A stretch of 64,000 bases of DNA from Bacteroidales bacterium (GTDB lineage: Bacteria; Bacteroidota; Bacteroidia; Bacteroidales; UBA1402), in NCBI GenBank assembly GCA_017380635.1, contig JAFODP010000016.1, positions 1-64,000 of the forward strand, read 5' to 3'. The notes beneath the pieces were generated by a model. That model worked only from the letters and a program-made list of their open reading frames with translations. It ran no database searches and had not been told where the DNA came from. A program made the translations under genes and the position numbers. Below are positions 16,231 to 24,562 of the stretch, piece after piece. Positions within the stretch are counted from its first letter, which is position 1, and every line of letters begins with the position of its first letter.

Positions 16231-18576
16231 TTATCTCATGCCGTACACATTAATGGAAATCAATTTTGATACAAAGGATTCTTCACCCAACACCCAAACG
16301 ATATCGCCCGGCAAAATCTGGAAAGAAGAACTAGGATTGATATGCTGCTTTCCTTTTCGTTCCACTCCCAACACCAAACACTTCTGATTTCGACCTATCT
16401 GAGCCTCTTTCAGCGTTTTATTGGCAAGCAATGACTTATCAGACAAAGGGAAACCGGCGCAACACAAATGCAGATGATCTTTGCCGCTTTGCATTTCCAT
16501 TTGAGAAAAATGATGCAAGGTAAAGAGCGAATCTTGCACAAAACGGAAATCCCACACCGACTCATTAAGCAGTGTCATGGTCTTGTTCTTGCCGGCAAAA
16601 GTAAGAATATCGCCAGCCTTAATGACGTAGTCTCTACCGGGAATATTCACGCATTCGCCCTGGCGCTGCGCGCGAATCACGATAAGGTTGTGAGACGAAC
16701 GAAAATCGGCTTCTTCCAAACTCTTGTCTATCAAGAAAGAATTCTCGCCCACTTGCATGCTATAGGCATACAGAATACGATCGAGCCAAGAAGCATCACC
16801 CATATCGTTGCTATGGCGAACCCCCATATTTTCTTGAATTCGTTCATGATTTTCCTGCATCTGGCGCTCGTTAAGGTTGATGACAAATGCCGATTCCAAC
16901 TGCCAATAATGACGCATCAAGGTCTTAGATTTCAGAATGATAAAGATTAGCACTATAGCCATCGGCAGCACTATCCATCGCGAAAGCGCCAAAGCATGCA
17001 TCAAAACATACACCACCAAACCGCAAGCCAAAATCAATCGTAATGCCGTCAAAGCCAAGATAATGAATCGATTGTAGGCATTCATGGTCCAAAGGTTCAT
17101 CATGTGACCTGAGGTTTTGCGACGATTGCTCATCAACGACTTCAAGAATGGCGACATTACCAAGAGCGTAATCAAACTGCAAATAATACCCGCCCATGGT
17201 CCTTCCGGTATCTTGCTCAGCAAGAATGGTTCCAGGAATTTCAAAGACAAAAGAATGATTCCCAGATTGATAATGAGCATCAACAAAAGATTGACGGTAT
17301 ACTGTTTAAGTAATTGTACCCAATCGTAAAGCACCTTACTGCTTTTGGGAACAGAAGCATCCAAAGAACGACGCTTGAGCCAGGCTCTGAATTTTTCCGG
17401 CAGATGTTTTTCCAGGAAAAGGTAACAAGGTCCCGACAACTTTATCATATAAGGTGTCATGAACGTGGTTACCACAGAAACGGCAACCGCCACCGGATAA
17501 AGGAAAGACGAAGTAACTCCCAGACTCATCCCTAAACTGGCAATAATAAAGGCAAACTCACCAATCTGCGCCAAGCTGAAACCCGACTGCACCGACACTT
17601 TCAAAGATTGTCCGGAAAGCATCATACCGAAAGTTGAGGCCATCATCTTGAGTATCAGCACAACAAAAATCAGGATAATGATAGGCCACACATAATCCGC
17701 CAAAACTTTTATATCAACCATCATACCCACCGACACAAAGAAAACGGCGCCAAACAAGTCTTTCAAAGGTTTAATCAACTTTTCAATACGCACCGCCTCG
17801 ATGGTTTCTGCCAGGATAGATCCCATGATAAATGCCCCCAAAGCCGAAGAAAAACCAACCTTGACGGCCAATACCACCATACTCAGACAGAGACCCACAC
17901 TTACCACCAAAAGAGTTTCATCGTTAAGATGCTTACGAGTTTTCTGCAACAAGCTGGGAATCAGATAAACACCGGCAATAAACCACAAAGCCAAAAAGAA
18001 AATCAACTTAAAGACTGCCGTCAACATATCCCAACCGGAAAACTCGGCACTGACTGCCAAGGTAGAAAGCAAAACCATCATCACGATAGCCAACAAATCT
18101 TCTACTACCAAGGCTCCGAAAACCAACCCGGTAAACTTCTTGCGCTTGATATTCAAATCTTCGAAAGCTTTGATAATGATGGTAGTAGACGACATCGACA
18201 ACATCGCGCCGAGGAAAATACTATTCATGTGACCCCAGCCCAATAGCATACCGACGATATAACCGATTATCAATAGGGAAAAGACTTCGACGCAAGCGGT
18301 TATGATACCGGTTTTCCCTACCGCGATCAACTTTTTAAAACTGAATTCCAGCCCTAGCGCGAAAAGAAGAAAAAGCACACCGATATCGGCCCAAATTTGC
18401 ACATTGCTGGTATCCTGCACCGTCGGCAACATCGACATAAGCGGACCCACAATCATACCGGCTACAATATAGCCCAATACCACCGGTTGTTTCAAGTATT
18501 TAAAAATCAAGGTTGTAATACTGGCAACTATCAAAATCAAGGCCAGATCGGAAATAATTACAGGTAGATGTCCCAT
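16231..18576 (-). CDS. KefB/CPA2-type cation:proton antiporter with two TrkA-C domains
   Basis: A 781-residue protein. Residues 1-390 form the 12-helix Na+/H+ exchanger (CPA2) domain, opening with LALILIVASITTLIF and LGYIVAGMIVGP. A middle region (about 430-560) adds about four more hydrophobic helices. The C-terminal 200 residues hold two TrkA-C (RCK-C) type modules (FLIDKSLEEADFRSSHNLIV and LLANKTLKEAQIGRNQKCLV, each ending in a GDI strand). No nucleotide-binding RCK-N Rossmann motif is present, unlike classical KefB/KefC. Probably a K+ or Na+/H+ antiporter gated by a ligand of TrkA-C; the ion is not determined. It has its own promoter and terminator. Confidence 0.88.
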   Translation of the reverse strand: MGHLPVIISDLALILIVASITTLIFKYLKQPVVLGYIVAGMIVGPLMSMLPTVQDTSNVQIWADIGVLFLLFALGLEFSFKKLIAVGKTGIITACVEVFSLLIIGYIVGMLLGWGHMNSIFLGAMLSMSSTTIIIKAFEDLNIKRKKFTGLVFGALVVEDLLAIVMMVLLSTLAVSAEFSGWDMLTAVFKLIFFLALWFIAGVYLIPSLLQKTRKHLNDETLLVVSVGLCLSMVVLAVKVGFSSALGAFIMGSILAETIEAVRIEKLIKPLKDLFGAVFFVSVGMMVDIKVLADYVWPIIILIFVVLILKMMASTFGMMLSGQSLKVSVQSGFSLAQIGEFAFIIASLGMSLGVTSSFLYPVAVAVSVVTTFMTPYMIKLSGPCYLFLEKHLPEKFRAWLKRRSLDASVPKSSKVLYDWVQLLKQYTVNLLLMLIINLGIILLSLKFLEPFLLSKIPEGPWAGIICSLITLLVMSPFLKSLMSNRRKTSGHMMNLWTMNAYNRFIILALTALRLILACGLVVYVLMHALALSRWIVLPMAIVLIFIILKSKTLMRHYWQLESAFVINLNERQMQENHERIQENMGVRHSNDMGDASWLDRILYAYSMQVGENSFLIDKSLEEADFRSSHNLIVIRAQRQGECVNIPGRDYVIKAGDILTFAGKNKTMTLLNESVWDFRFVQDSLFTLHHFSQMEMQSGKDHLHLCCAGFPLSDKSLLANKTLKEAQIGRNQKCLVLGVERKGKQHINPSSSFQILPGDIVWVLGEESFVSKLISINVYGMR

Positions 18577-18606
18577 CTTAAAATCAATTTACATAAGGAT
18601 TTTATG

Positions 18607-18614
18607 CAAAGATA
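18607..18614 (-). promoter_or_regulatory. -7 promoter box of the KefB-type gene
   Basis: TATCTTTG on the minus strand, 30 bp upstream of the ATG at 18576. It is divergent from the box at 18638. Confidence 0.6.
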
Positions 18615-18637
18615 GTCCATTTTTTCATTATTTCGTT

Positions 18638-18645
18638 TAACTTTG
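18638..18645 (+). promoter_or_regulatory. -7 promoter box of yhcH-glgB
   Basis: TAACTTTG on the plus strand, 56 bp upstream of the ATG at 18702. It is back to back with the antiporter promoter. Confidence 0.6.
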
Positions 18646-18701
18646 CCTTAGACATTCATGTTGAAAAATCGTTATTGTATCACTTTAATAAACAAATTAT
18701 T

Positions 18702-19148
18702 ATGATTCTCGATCATTTGAACAACAGTCACCTTTACGAAGGTATGCATCCTCTTTTCAAAAAGGCTTTCGATTATCTCAAGAAACATGATTTGAGCCAA
18801 GTTGAACCCGGAAAACTCGAATTGGACGGTGACAAACTTTATCTGAACATCCAGAATCCCGATGGCAAAACTCCCGAAGCTGCCCGTTTGGAAGCTCATC
18901 GCAAATACATCGACATTCAAGTGCTTTTGAAGGGAAAAGAAGCTATGGGATGGAAACAATTGGCTGAATGCAAAGAAGTTACCACCGAGTACAACGAAGC
19001 TAAGGATGTTGAATTCTACGCTGGTTTGGGTTCTACTCAAGTGGAATTGCAAGAAGGCGAATTCTGCATTTTCTTCCCCGGTGATGCCCACGCTCCTTGC
19101 ATTGGCGATGGCAAAATCAAAAAAGTGATTGTAAAGGTTCTGATCTAA
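18702..19148 (+). CDS. YhcH/YjgK/YiaL family protein
   Basis: A 148-residue single-domain cupin-like protein of the YhcH/YjgK/YiaL (DUF386) family. Recognised by EAHRKYIDIQVLLKGKEAMGW and the C-terminal FCIFFPGDAHAPCIGDG with the metal-binding His typical of the fold. Family members act on or near sugar acids and sialic acid; the Bacteroidetes ones are often annotated as beta-galactosidase subunit beta without strong evidence. The ATG at 18702 begins MILDHL and matches the family start. It lies 12 bp before glgB and is probably co-transcribed, which suggests carbohydrate metabolism. Confidence 0.85.
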   Translation: MILDHLNNSHLYEGMHPLFKKAFDYLKKHDLSQVEPGKLELDGDKLYLNIQNPDGKTPEAARLEAHRKYIDIQVLLKGKEAMGWKQLAECKEVTTEYNEAKDVEFYAGLGSTQVELQEGEFCIFFPGDAHAPCIGDGKIKKVIVKVLI

Positions 19149-19160
19149 TAGAATTCCCTT

Positions 19161-21161
19161 ATGAAAACCTCCCTGAAACTCATCAAGAACGACCCTTGGC
19201 TAAAACCTTACGAAGCTGCTATTCAAGGTCGTTACGATTATGCTTGTTATAAAGAACAGCAAATCACACAAGGCAAAGCTCTTTCTGAATTTGCCAATGG
19301 TTATCTTTATTTCGGTCTGCACCGACTCGAACAGACTTGGGTTTTCAGGGAATGGGCGCCCCACGCCAGCCAGATTTATCTGGTTGGCGATTTCAATCAA
19401 TGGCAAAAAGATGAAGCTTACGCCCTGCGTCGCCTGGAAAACGGTGTTTGGGAAGGTATTTTCCCGGCCGAAGCCATGCAACACGGCCAATATTACAAGA
19501 TGTTGGTAATCTGGCCCGAGGGCGAAGGTCTTCGTCTGCCGGCTTGGGGAAGACGTTTCGTACAAGACGAAGCTACCAAGATTTTCAGTGCGCAAGTATG
19601 GCATCCGCAGCAGGAATACAAGTTTCAACACAAGGATTTCAAAGCAAAAACCAATCCTTTGCTTATTTACGAATGCCACATCGGTATGGCACAGGAAGAA
19701 GAAAAGGTTGGCTCTTACGAAGAATTCAGAACACAAATCCTGCCCAAGATTGCGGCCAACGGCTACAACGCCATCCAAATCATGGCCATTCAGGAACACC
19801 CCTACTATGGTTCGTTCGGTTACCATGTTTCCAATTTCTTTGCCGCCTCTTCTCGTTTCGGAACTCCCGAAGAATTGAAACATCTTATCGACGACGCGCA
19901 CGGATATGGCATTGCCGTTATTATGGATATTGTTCATTCTCACGCTGTTAAGAACACCGAAGAAGGTCTCGGCTTATTGGATGGCGATCCCGGACAATAT
20001 TTTCATATCGACCATCGCAGGGAACATCCGGCTTGGGACTCCTTGTGTTTCAATTACGAAAAGACAGAAGTGCTGCATTTCCTCTTGTCGAATTGCCAAT
20101 TCTGGATGCAGGAATATCACTTTGATGGATTCCGTTTCGATGGCGTTACCTCGATGTTGTACAAAAGTCATGGTTTGGGCGAATCTTTCAATGGTTACGG
20201 TGATTATTTCAATCTAAACCAAGATGGTGATGCCATTTGCTATTTAACCTTGGCCAACAAGCTTATCCACGAAGTGAATCCCAATGCCATCACCATTGCA
20301 GAAGAAGTGAGCGGTATGCCCGGATTGGCTGTCAAATTCAAAGACGGAGGTATCGGTTTCGATTACCGCATGGCTATGGGTATTCCCGACTATTGGATCA
20401 AGATCATCAAGGAAAGAAAAGACGAAGACTGGAAACCCGGCGACATCTGGTGGGAACTGACCAATCGTCGCGCCGATGAAAAGACTATCAGTTATGCCGA
20501 AAGTCACGACCAGGCCTTGGTTGGCGATAAAACCATCATTTTCAGACTTATAGATGCCGATATGTATTGGCACATGAATTGTGATGACGATCATTTTATG
20601 GTAAACAGAGGTATTGCCTTGCACAAAATGATACGCTTGCTCACCCTATCTACCATCAATGGCGGTTATCTCAATTTTATGGGCAACGAATTCGGACATC
20701 CTGAATGGATAGATTTCCCGCGCGAAGGTAACGGATGGTCGCACAAATATGCTCGTCGTCAGTGGAGCTTGGCCGATAATGGATTTTTGAAGTACAAATA
20801 TCTCTATGCTTTCGACAAAGCCATGATTCAGCTTATCAAAAAAGTGAGAGGATTTGCCAATAAAAAGCCCATTCAGCGCTGCGCCAACGATGGCGACCAA
20901 ATCTTAGCATTCGAACGCGGCAACCTGCTTTTCGTCTTCAATTTGCATCCACATCAATCATACGAAGGTTATGGCATCATGACGCAAGCCGGTAAATATC
21001 AATGCATTCTGAACAGCGATGCGCCCCAATTTGGCGGTTTTGGCCTTACCGACGACAAAGTGGAACACTTCACCCATAGCGATGAAAATTGCGAATTTGG
21101 TTTGGAATGGCTGAAGTTGTACATCCCCGCCCGCAGCGCCATGGTTTTCAAAAGATCATAG
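19161..21161 (+). CDS. glgB: 1,4-alpha-glucan branching enzyme, eukaryote-like type
   Basis: A 666-residue GH13 enzyme that makes alpha-1,6 branches in glycogen. The N-terminal CBM48 domain (WVFREWAPHASQIYLVGDFN) is at about residues 59-79. The catalytic barrel has YGSFGYHVSNFF, GFRFDGVTSML (nucleophile Asp), TIAEEVSG (general acid Glu) and YAESHDQAL (transition-state Asp). Several segments (LPKIAANGYNAIQIMAIQEH, VSNFFAASSRFGTPEEL, DIVHSHAVKN) follow the animal and plant GBE1 pattern more than the E. coli GlgB pattern. Followed by a terminator. Confidence 0.95.
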   Translation: MKTSLKLIKNDPWLKPYEAAIQGRYDYACYKEQQITQGKALSEFANGYLYFGLHRLEQTWVFREWAPHASQIYLVGDFNQWQKDEAYALRRLENGVWEGIFPAEAMQHGQYYKMLVIWPEGEGLRLPAWGRRFVQDEATKIFSAQVWHPQQEYKFQHKDFKAKTNPLLIYECHIGMAQEEEKVGSYEEFRTQILPKIAANGYNAIQIMAIQEHPYYGSFGYHVSNFFAASSRFGTPEELKHLIDDAHGYGIAVIMDIVHSHAVKNTEEGLGLLDGDPGQYFHIDHRREHPAWDSLCFNYEKTEVLHFLLSNCQFWMQEYHFDGFRFDGVTSMLYKSHGLGESFNGYGDYFNLNQDGDAICYLTLANKLIHEVNPNAITIAEEVSGMPGLAVKFKDGGIGFDYRMAMGIPDYWIKIIKERKDEDWKPGDIWWELTNRRADEKTISYAESHDQALVGDKTIIFRLIDADMYWHMNCDDDHFMVNRGIALHKMIRLLTLSTINGGYLNFMGNEFGHPEWIDFPREGNGWSHKYARRQWSLADNGFLKYKYLYAFDKAMIQLIKKVRGFANKKPIQRCANDGDQILAFERGNLLFVFNLHPHQSYEGYGIMTQAGKYQCILNSDAPQFGGFGLTDDKVEHFTHSDENCEFGLEWLKLYIPARSAMVFKRS

Positions 21162-21190
21162 TTAGGCAAGAAGCAGAAGCTTCATAGAAC

Positions 21191-21230
21191 AAAAACGCCC
21201 CAAGAACGATGATGTTTTTGGGGTGTTTCT
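21191..21230. terminator. Bidirectional terminator between glgB and holA
   Basis: A stem of about 14 bp (arm AACGCCCCAAGAAC and its near complement, with loop GATGAT) with A-rich 5' and T-rich 3' flanks sits between the two convergent genes and can serve both strands. Confidence 0.8.
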
Positions 21231-21233
21231 ATT

Positions 21234-22259
21234 TTATGCCAACAAGCGACACAACAATTCGCGCAACAATTCGCCATCGGCTAAGGCCGTCTGTCTAAAG
21301 CCTTTAGATTTGGCATCGTATTCGCGTATCAGCGTAATATTGTCCAAAATTTTTCGTACCGAATAAAACTTGGCGGCGGTTTCATAATCCTTCACAAAAA
21401 ACGCAGCCACGCCCATCGCTTTAGCTGCCGCCGATGTCGATTTATCTGCCAAATATTGATATATCAGCAATTTAGAAAAGAAATCGTACAAAACCACCGT
21501 CAACAATTGGATGGGATGTTCCTTGGGATTACGGGCATAATATTGCGCAATGCGATGTACCTTGTAAACATCCTTGCGCGTCAAGGCATTGACCAACTCG
21601 AAATTATTGAAATCTTTACTGATACCAATGTGATTCTCAATCACTTCGGGAGTGATATCCGAGCTTTTGCCTTGCAGAACGATGCTCAGTTTGTCCAATT
21701 CCGACGCCACTCTGCTCAAATCGGTTCCCAAGTAATCCACCAACATAGAACAAGCTTTCTGATCGATGCGGAAATGACGTGCTCTCACCTCTTGTTCTAT
21801 CCAGGCATGCATTTCGTAATCTCTCACAGCCTTCGACTCGAAAACCACTGCCGTTTGTTCCAATTGGGTAGCCAGTTTTCTGCGCTTATCCAACTTTTTA
21901 CCTTTGTAACAGATAATCAAAATGGTAGTCGGGGTTGGATGTTGGTAATAAACGGCCAAATCTTCTTCCAGATTTTTAATCAACTGCGCTTCTTTAATGG
22001 CAATCACCTGATAGGGCGACATCATCGGATACTGACGGGCTGCCGTAAAAATAGAAGCTGCTCCGCGTTCGAAATCCTTGCCATAATACACCATCTGATC
22101 GAACTCTTTCTGATCGTCGCTGAGAATATGCGACAAGAGGTAATCGCAGATCATATCGATATAATAAGGCTCCTCTCCCATCAGAAAATAGACGGGAGCA
22201 TACTGCGCTTGCTGCGCATCCTGAATAATGGATTGAACTGTATTTACTTTGCTTGCCAT
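21234..22259 (-). CDS. holA: DNA polymerase III, delta subunit
   Basis: The 341-residue clamp-loader delta subunit, which opens the beta clamp. It starts MASKVNTVQSIIQDAQQ with the early motif APVYFLMGEEPYYID, corresponding to the P-loop-like but degenerate AAA+ region of HolA. The middle has the family segment DYLGTDLSRVASELDKLSI, and the C-terminal collar is helical. The ATG at 22259 was chosen because the upstream extension to 22301 runs into the divergent promoter and has no family similarity. Confidence 0.93.
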   Translation of the reverse strand: MASKVNTVQSIIQDAQQAQYAPVYFLMGEEPYYIDMICDYLLSHILSDDQKEFDQMVYYGKDFERGAASIFTAARQYPMMSPYQVIAIKEAQLIKNLEEDLAVYYQHPTPTTILIICYKGKKLDKRRKLATQLEQTAVVFESKAVRDYEMHAWIEQEVRARHFRIDQKACSMLVDYLGTDLSRVASELDKLSIVLQGKSSDITPEVIENHIGISKDFNNFELVNALTRKDVYKVHRIAQYYARNPKEHPIQLLTVVLYDFFSKLLIYQYLADKSTSAAAKAMGVAAFFVKDYETAAKFYSVRKILDNITLIREYDAKSKGFRQTALADGELLRELLCRLLA

Positions 22260-22271
22260 AAGGAAAAATGC

Positions 22272-22279
22272 TACCTTTG
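22272..22279 (+). promoter_or_regulatory. -7 promoter box of the HsdR-N-like gene
   Basis: TACCTTTG on the plus strand, 23 bp before the ATG at 22303, immediately upstream of holA in the divergent direction. Confidence 0.6.
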
Positions 22280-22302
22280 CGGAGCAGAGACAAAAGTACA
22301 AA

Positions 22303-22752
22303 ATGTTTAGATTAAACCTACCCCCTTACGAATACAAAATCAGAGAGGTCGAGCAAAAAAAGCAGATTTTCGATCCTTTCAGAAGATGTTTTGTGGCACT
22401 CACACCCGAGGAATGGGTAAGGCAACATTTTTGCCACTTTCTATGTCAGGAAAAGCATTTTCCGGCGCAACGCATGGCCAACGAATACGCCATCAAACTG
22501 AATGGTCTTTCGCGCCGCTGTGACACGGTGGTATTCGACAAAAATCTACAAGTTTTGTGTATATGCGAATACAAAGCACCGCAAGTAAACATCACCCAAG
22601 AGGTTTTCCAACAGATACTGCGATACAATTGGGTTCTGAAAGCCAAATATCTGATTGTCAGCAACGGACTCAAACATTATGCTTGTCGCATCGATTACGA
22701 AAAGCAGCAAACAATTTTCCTGCAAGATATTCCTGACTTTTCAGAACTATAA
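22303..22752 (+). CDS. Stand-alone HsdR-N-type PD-(D/E)XK nuclease-like protein
   Basis: A 149-residue protein matching the N-terminal domain of type I restriction R subunits (HSDR_N_2 pattern). It shows the region preceding the nuclease core (VRQHFCHFLCQEKHFP), then LSRRCDTVVFDKNLQVLCICEYKAP, giving the Asp and the E-x-K of a PD-(D/E)XK site, and later QQILRYNWVLKAKYLIVSNG. It is not attached to a helicase or to hsdM/hsdS genes. Such solo proteins occur in many Bacteroidales next to holA; the role is unknown and could be DNA repair or cleavage. Followed by a strong terminator. Confidence 0.8.
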   Translation: MFRLNLPPYEYKIREVEQKKQIFDPFRRCFVALTPEEWVRQHFCHFLCQEKHFPAQRMANEYAIKLNGLSRRCDTVVFDKNLQVLCICEYKAPQVNITQEVFQQILRYNWVLKAKYLIVSNGLKHYACRIDYEKQQTIFLQDIPDFSEL

Positions 22753-22795
22753 AAAAAGAGGGCTCGTCATCACAACGAAGCCCTCTACTCTTTTT
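22751..22795. terminator. Bidirectional terminator
   Basis: A stem AGAGGGCT-CGT / ACG-A-AGCCCTCT (22757-22786, one bulged A) is flanked by seven A on the left and five T on the right. It terminates the nuclease-like gene on the plus strand and the small HTH gene on the minus strand. Confidence 0.85.
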
Positions 22796-22809
22796 ACAAA
22801 CAATTTGAA

Positions 22810-23064
22810 TTATTTGCTCTTTTCGATGATTTCCAAAGCCATATCCAAAATGGTTGTATCATCCAATTGAACAATACCACCTTCAGGACCCGGTTCTACG
22901 TGTACACCACAAGATTTTCCTTCGCCTTGGTAGTTGCGACCACCGAAATAGTTTCTAACTGTGTCAACTGAAATACCGAGTCTATCTGCAATTAATTGAG
23001 ATGACCCGGTGGGCAGACTGTCTTTGATTCGACGTAACTCGTTGAAAGTGATAGTTTTTGTCAT
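22810..23064 (-). CDS. Small helix-turn-helix DNA-binding protein
   Basis: An 84-residue protein with a predicted helix-turn-helix at residues 23-41 (LIADRLGISVDTVRNYFGG). The middle is glycine-rich (YQGEGKSCGVHVEPGPEGGI) and the C-terminus is helical. It is a conserved Bacteroidales small protein without a characterised role; I name it only as DNA-binding by the helix-turn-helix. It follows the PAP2 gene at the end of the bat cluster by 30 bp and may be read with it or separately. Confidence 0.75.
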   Translation of the reverse strand: MTKTITFNELRRIKDSLPTGSSQLIADRLGISVDTVRNYFGGRNYQGEGKSCGVHVEPGPEGGIVQLDDTTILDMALEIIEKSK

Positions 23065-23094
23065 GATTGTAATATTTACAGTTAATAGTTGTTG

Positions 23095-23787
23095 TTAGTA
23101 GATATAATAAGCAGCCATGGATAGACTGATTAAAATCGTTGCTAAGATAATCAATAAGATGCAAATATCCCGCTTTTTATACAAAGATTTCGTGTATTGA
23201 TAGCGATTAATATTATAAACTGCCGTTTCTCTGGAACTTATATAGATATAAAGTTGATAAAAAGCCCACGCAGACAGCATTCCGAACACAGCTCCGGCCA
23301 TCAAATCGCTAGGAAAATGCACTGCCAGATACAAACGGGAGAAGCTTACCAACAAAGCCCAGGCAAAAATACTGAGACTATAGACTTTATGCTTGAACAA
23401 CAAAGCCGTAAAACATGCAAAAGCAAAAACATTGGCAGCATGATTCGACAAAAATCCGTAGTTTCCGCCCCTATAGCCATTCACCGTTTCCAAATGCGGA
23501 ATCAAAAGCATATCGTGTGTCGGACGAGGACGACCTACCAAAGGCTTAATAATTTCGGCAGCCACCTGATCGACAAAAACGAACATCAGAATCAAACTGG
23601 CCATAATCCACAGCGATTCTATTTTCTTATTTCTGACAAGTACGACTATCAGCGCGATCGCGGCGGGCGCCCAAACTGCCGTTTCAGAAATCAACCAAAA
23701 AAAATGATCTCCGAACGAACTATGCCAAGTATTGACAGCGCTTACAACGGCCCTATCCCACGCAACTATGTTATCAATAAACTGCAT
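23095..23787 (-). CDS. PAP2-family membrane phosphatase (undecaprenyl-PP phosphatase-like)
   Basis: A 230-residue membrane protein with five or six hydrophobic helices. Lipid phosphatase motifs: C1 KPLVGRPRP at residues 81-89, C2 SNHA at 114-117, C3 Ser150, Arg151, His157 and Asp161 (S-R-x5-H-x3-D). The likely role is dephosphorylation of undecaprenyl diphosphate or another lipid phosphate at the inner membrane. It lies 1 bp after batE, so it appears to be the distal gene of the bat operon. Confidence 0.88.
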   Translation of the reverse strand: MQFIDNIVAWDRAVVSAVNTWHSSFGDHFFWLISETAVWAPAAIALIVVLVRNKKIESLWIMASLILMFVFVDQVAAEIIKPLVGRPRPTHDMLLIPHLETVNGYRGGNYGFLSNHAANVFAFACFTALLFKHKVYSLSIFAWALLVSFSRLYLAVHFPSDLMAGAVFGMLSAWAFYQLYIYISSRETAVYNINRYQYTKSLYKKRDICILLIILATILISLSMAAYYIY

Positions 23788-23788
23788 A

Positions 23789-24562
23789 TCAAATAATTTC
23801 TATACAAGATTCCGGCATCCAACCCACATTACCATCGGCCAATTCGATTTCCACCCAAGCTCCCAAACGGCTTTTGATACGAACTTTCGTTCCTTCGTGC
23901 AAAAGAAACAAATCGGTTCCGCTTTGGTCGGGAGAGCTTTTCACCGTCACCGTCGGCGCAAATACGATGGCCTTATCAGGATGTTGATACGCTTTGTACA
24001 AGGCTCCGGCATTGACGAGGCTAAAAATAGTAAATACCACCGAAATAATACCAAGTGAAAAAGAAAGTTTTTTAAGCAAACGTCGCTTAGTAAAGAAGTA
24101 CAGCGCCAAACAAAGCACGAAAATAGCAAAGCCAGCCAAGCTGATGGCGGCCCAAGCATTGGAACTGCAGCATCTTTGAATTTGTTTATACCAGCGAACA
24201 AAGAGAATTTCTCCCAAAGGCTGAATTTTATCCACCACATGAGCCTGACACAATTCCAAGTTGAATTGCAAATCGGGATCGCGAGGATTCAAGAGCATGG
24301 CTCTTTCATAATACAGTATGGCTTTAGGATAATTTGCGGCTTTGTAATAGGCATTTCCCAGATTGTAATACAATTGATACGACTGTCCTTGAGATGCCAA
24401 GACATCTTCGTAATAAGCAGCGGAAATATCATATTTACCTTCTGCATAGGCCTGAGCGGCACGCTGCAATAATGTATCGGCCGACAGTTGTTCCTGTGCA
24501 TTTATCCAAGTACAAGCAATCAAAGCAAGTACGAAACTTATGATGGTCTTTTTCATATTCAT
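23789..24562 (-). CDS. batE: BatE: TPR and SH3-like protein
   Basis: A 257-residue protein of the Bacteroides aerotolerance cluster. A signal peptide is followed by TPR units (about residues 30-110; YYNLGNAYYKAANYPKAILYYERAMLLNP), two hydrophobic segments (about 133-155 and 165-190), and a C-terminal bacterial SH3 domain (about 200-257, with a VTVKSSPD start and DGNVGWMPESC end). The start overlaps the batD stop by one base (TAATG). It would help assemble the Bat membrane complex in the periplasm. Confidence 0.9.
   Translation of the reverse strand: MNMKKTIISFVLALIACTWINAQEQLSADTLLQRAAQAYAEGKYDISAAYYEDVLASQGQSYQLYYNLGNAYYKAANYPKAILYYERAMLLNPRDPDLQFNLELCQAHVVDKIQPLGEILFVRWYKQIQRCCSSNAWAAISLAGFAIFVLCLALYFFTKRRLLKKLSFSLGIISVVFTIFSLVNAGALYKAYQHPDKAIVFAPTVTVKSSPDQSGTDLFLLHEGTKVRIKSRLGAWVEIELADGNVGWMPESCIEII

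Noticed and set aside
15993-16253. Plus-strand frame containing a Gln-Lys repeat
   Set aside because: The repeat comes from the GAAACA microsatellite and the rest overlaps the antiporter terminator; no sign of a real gene.
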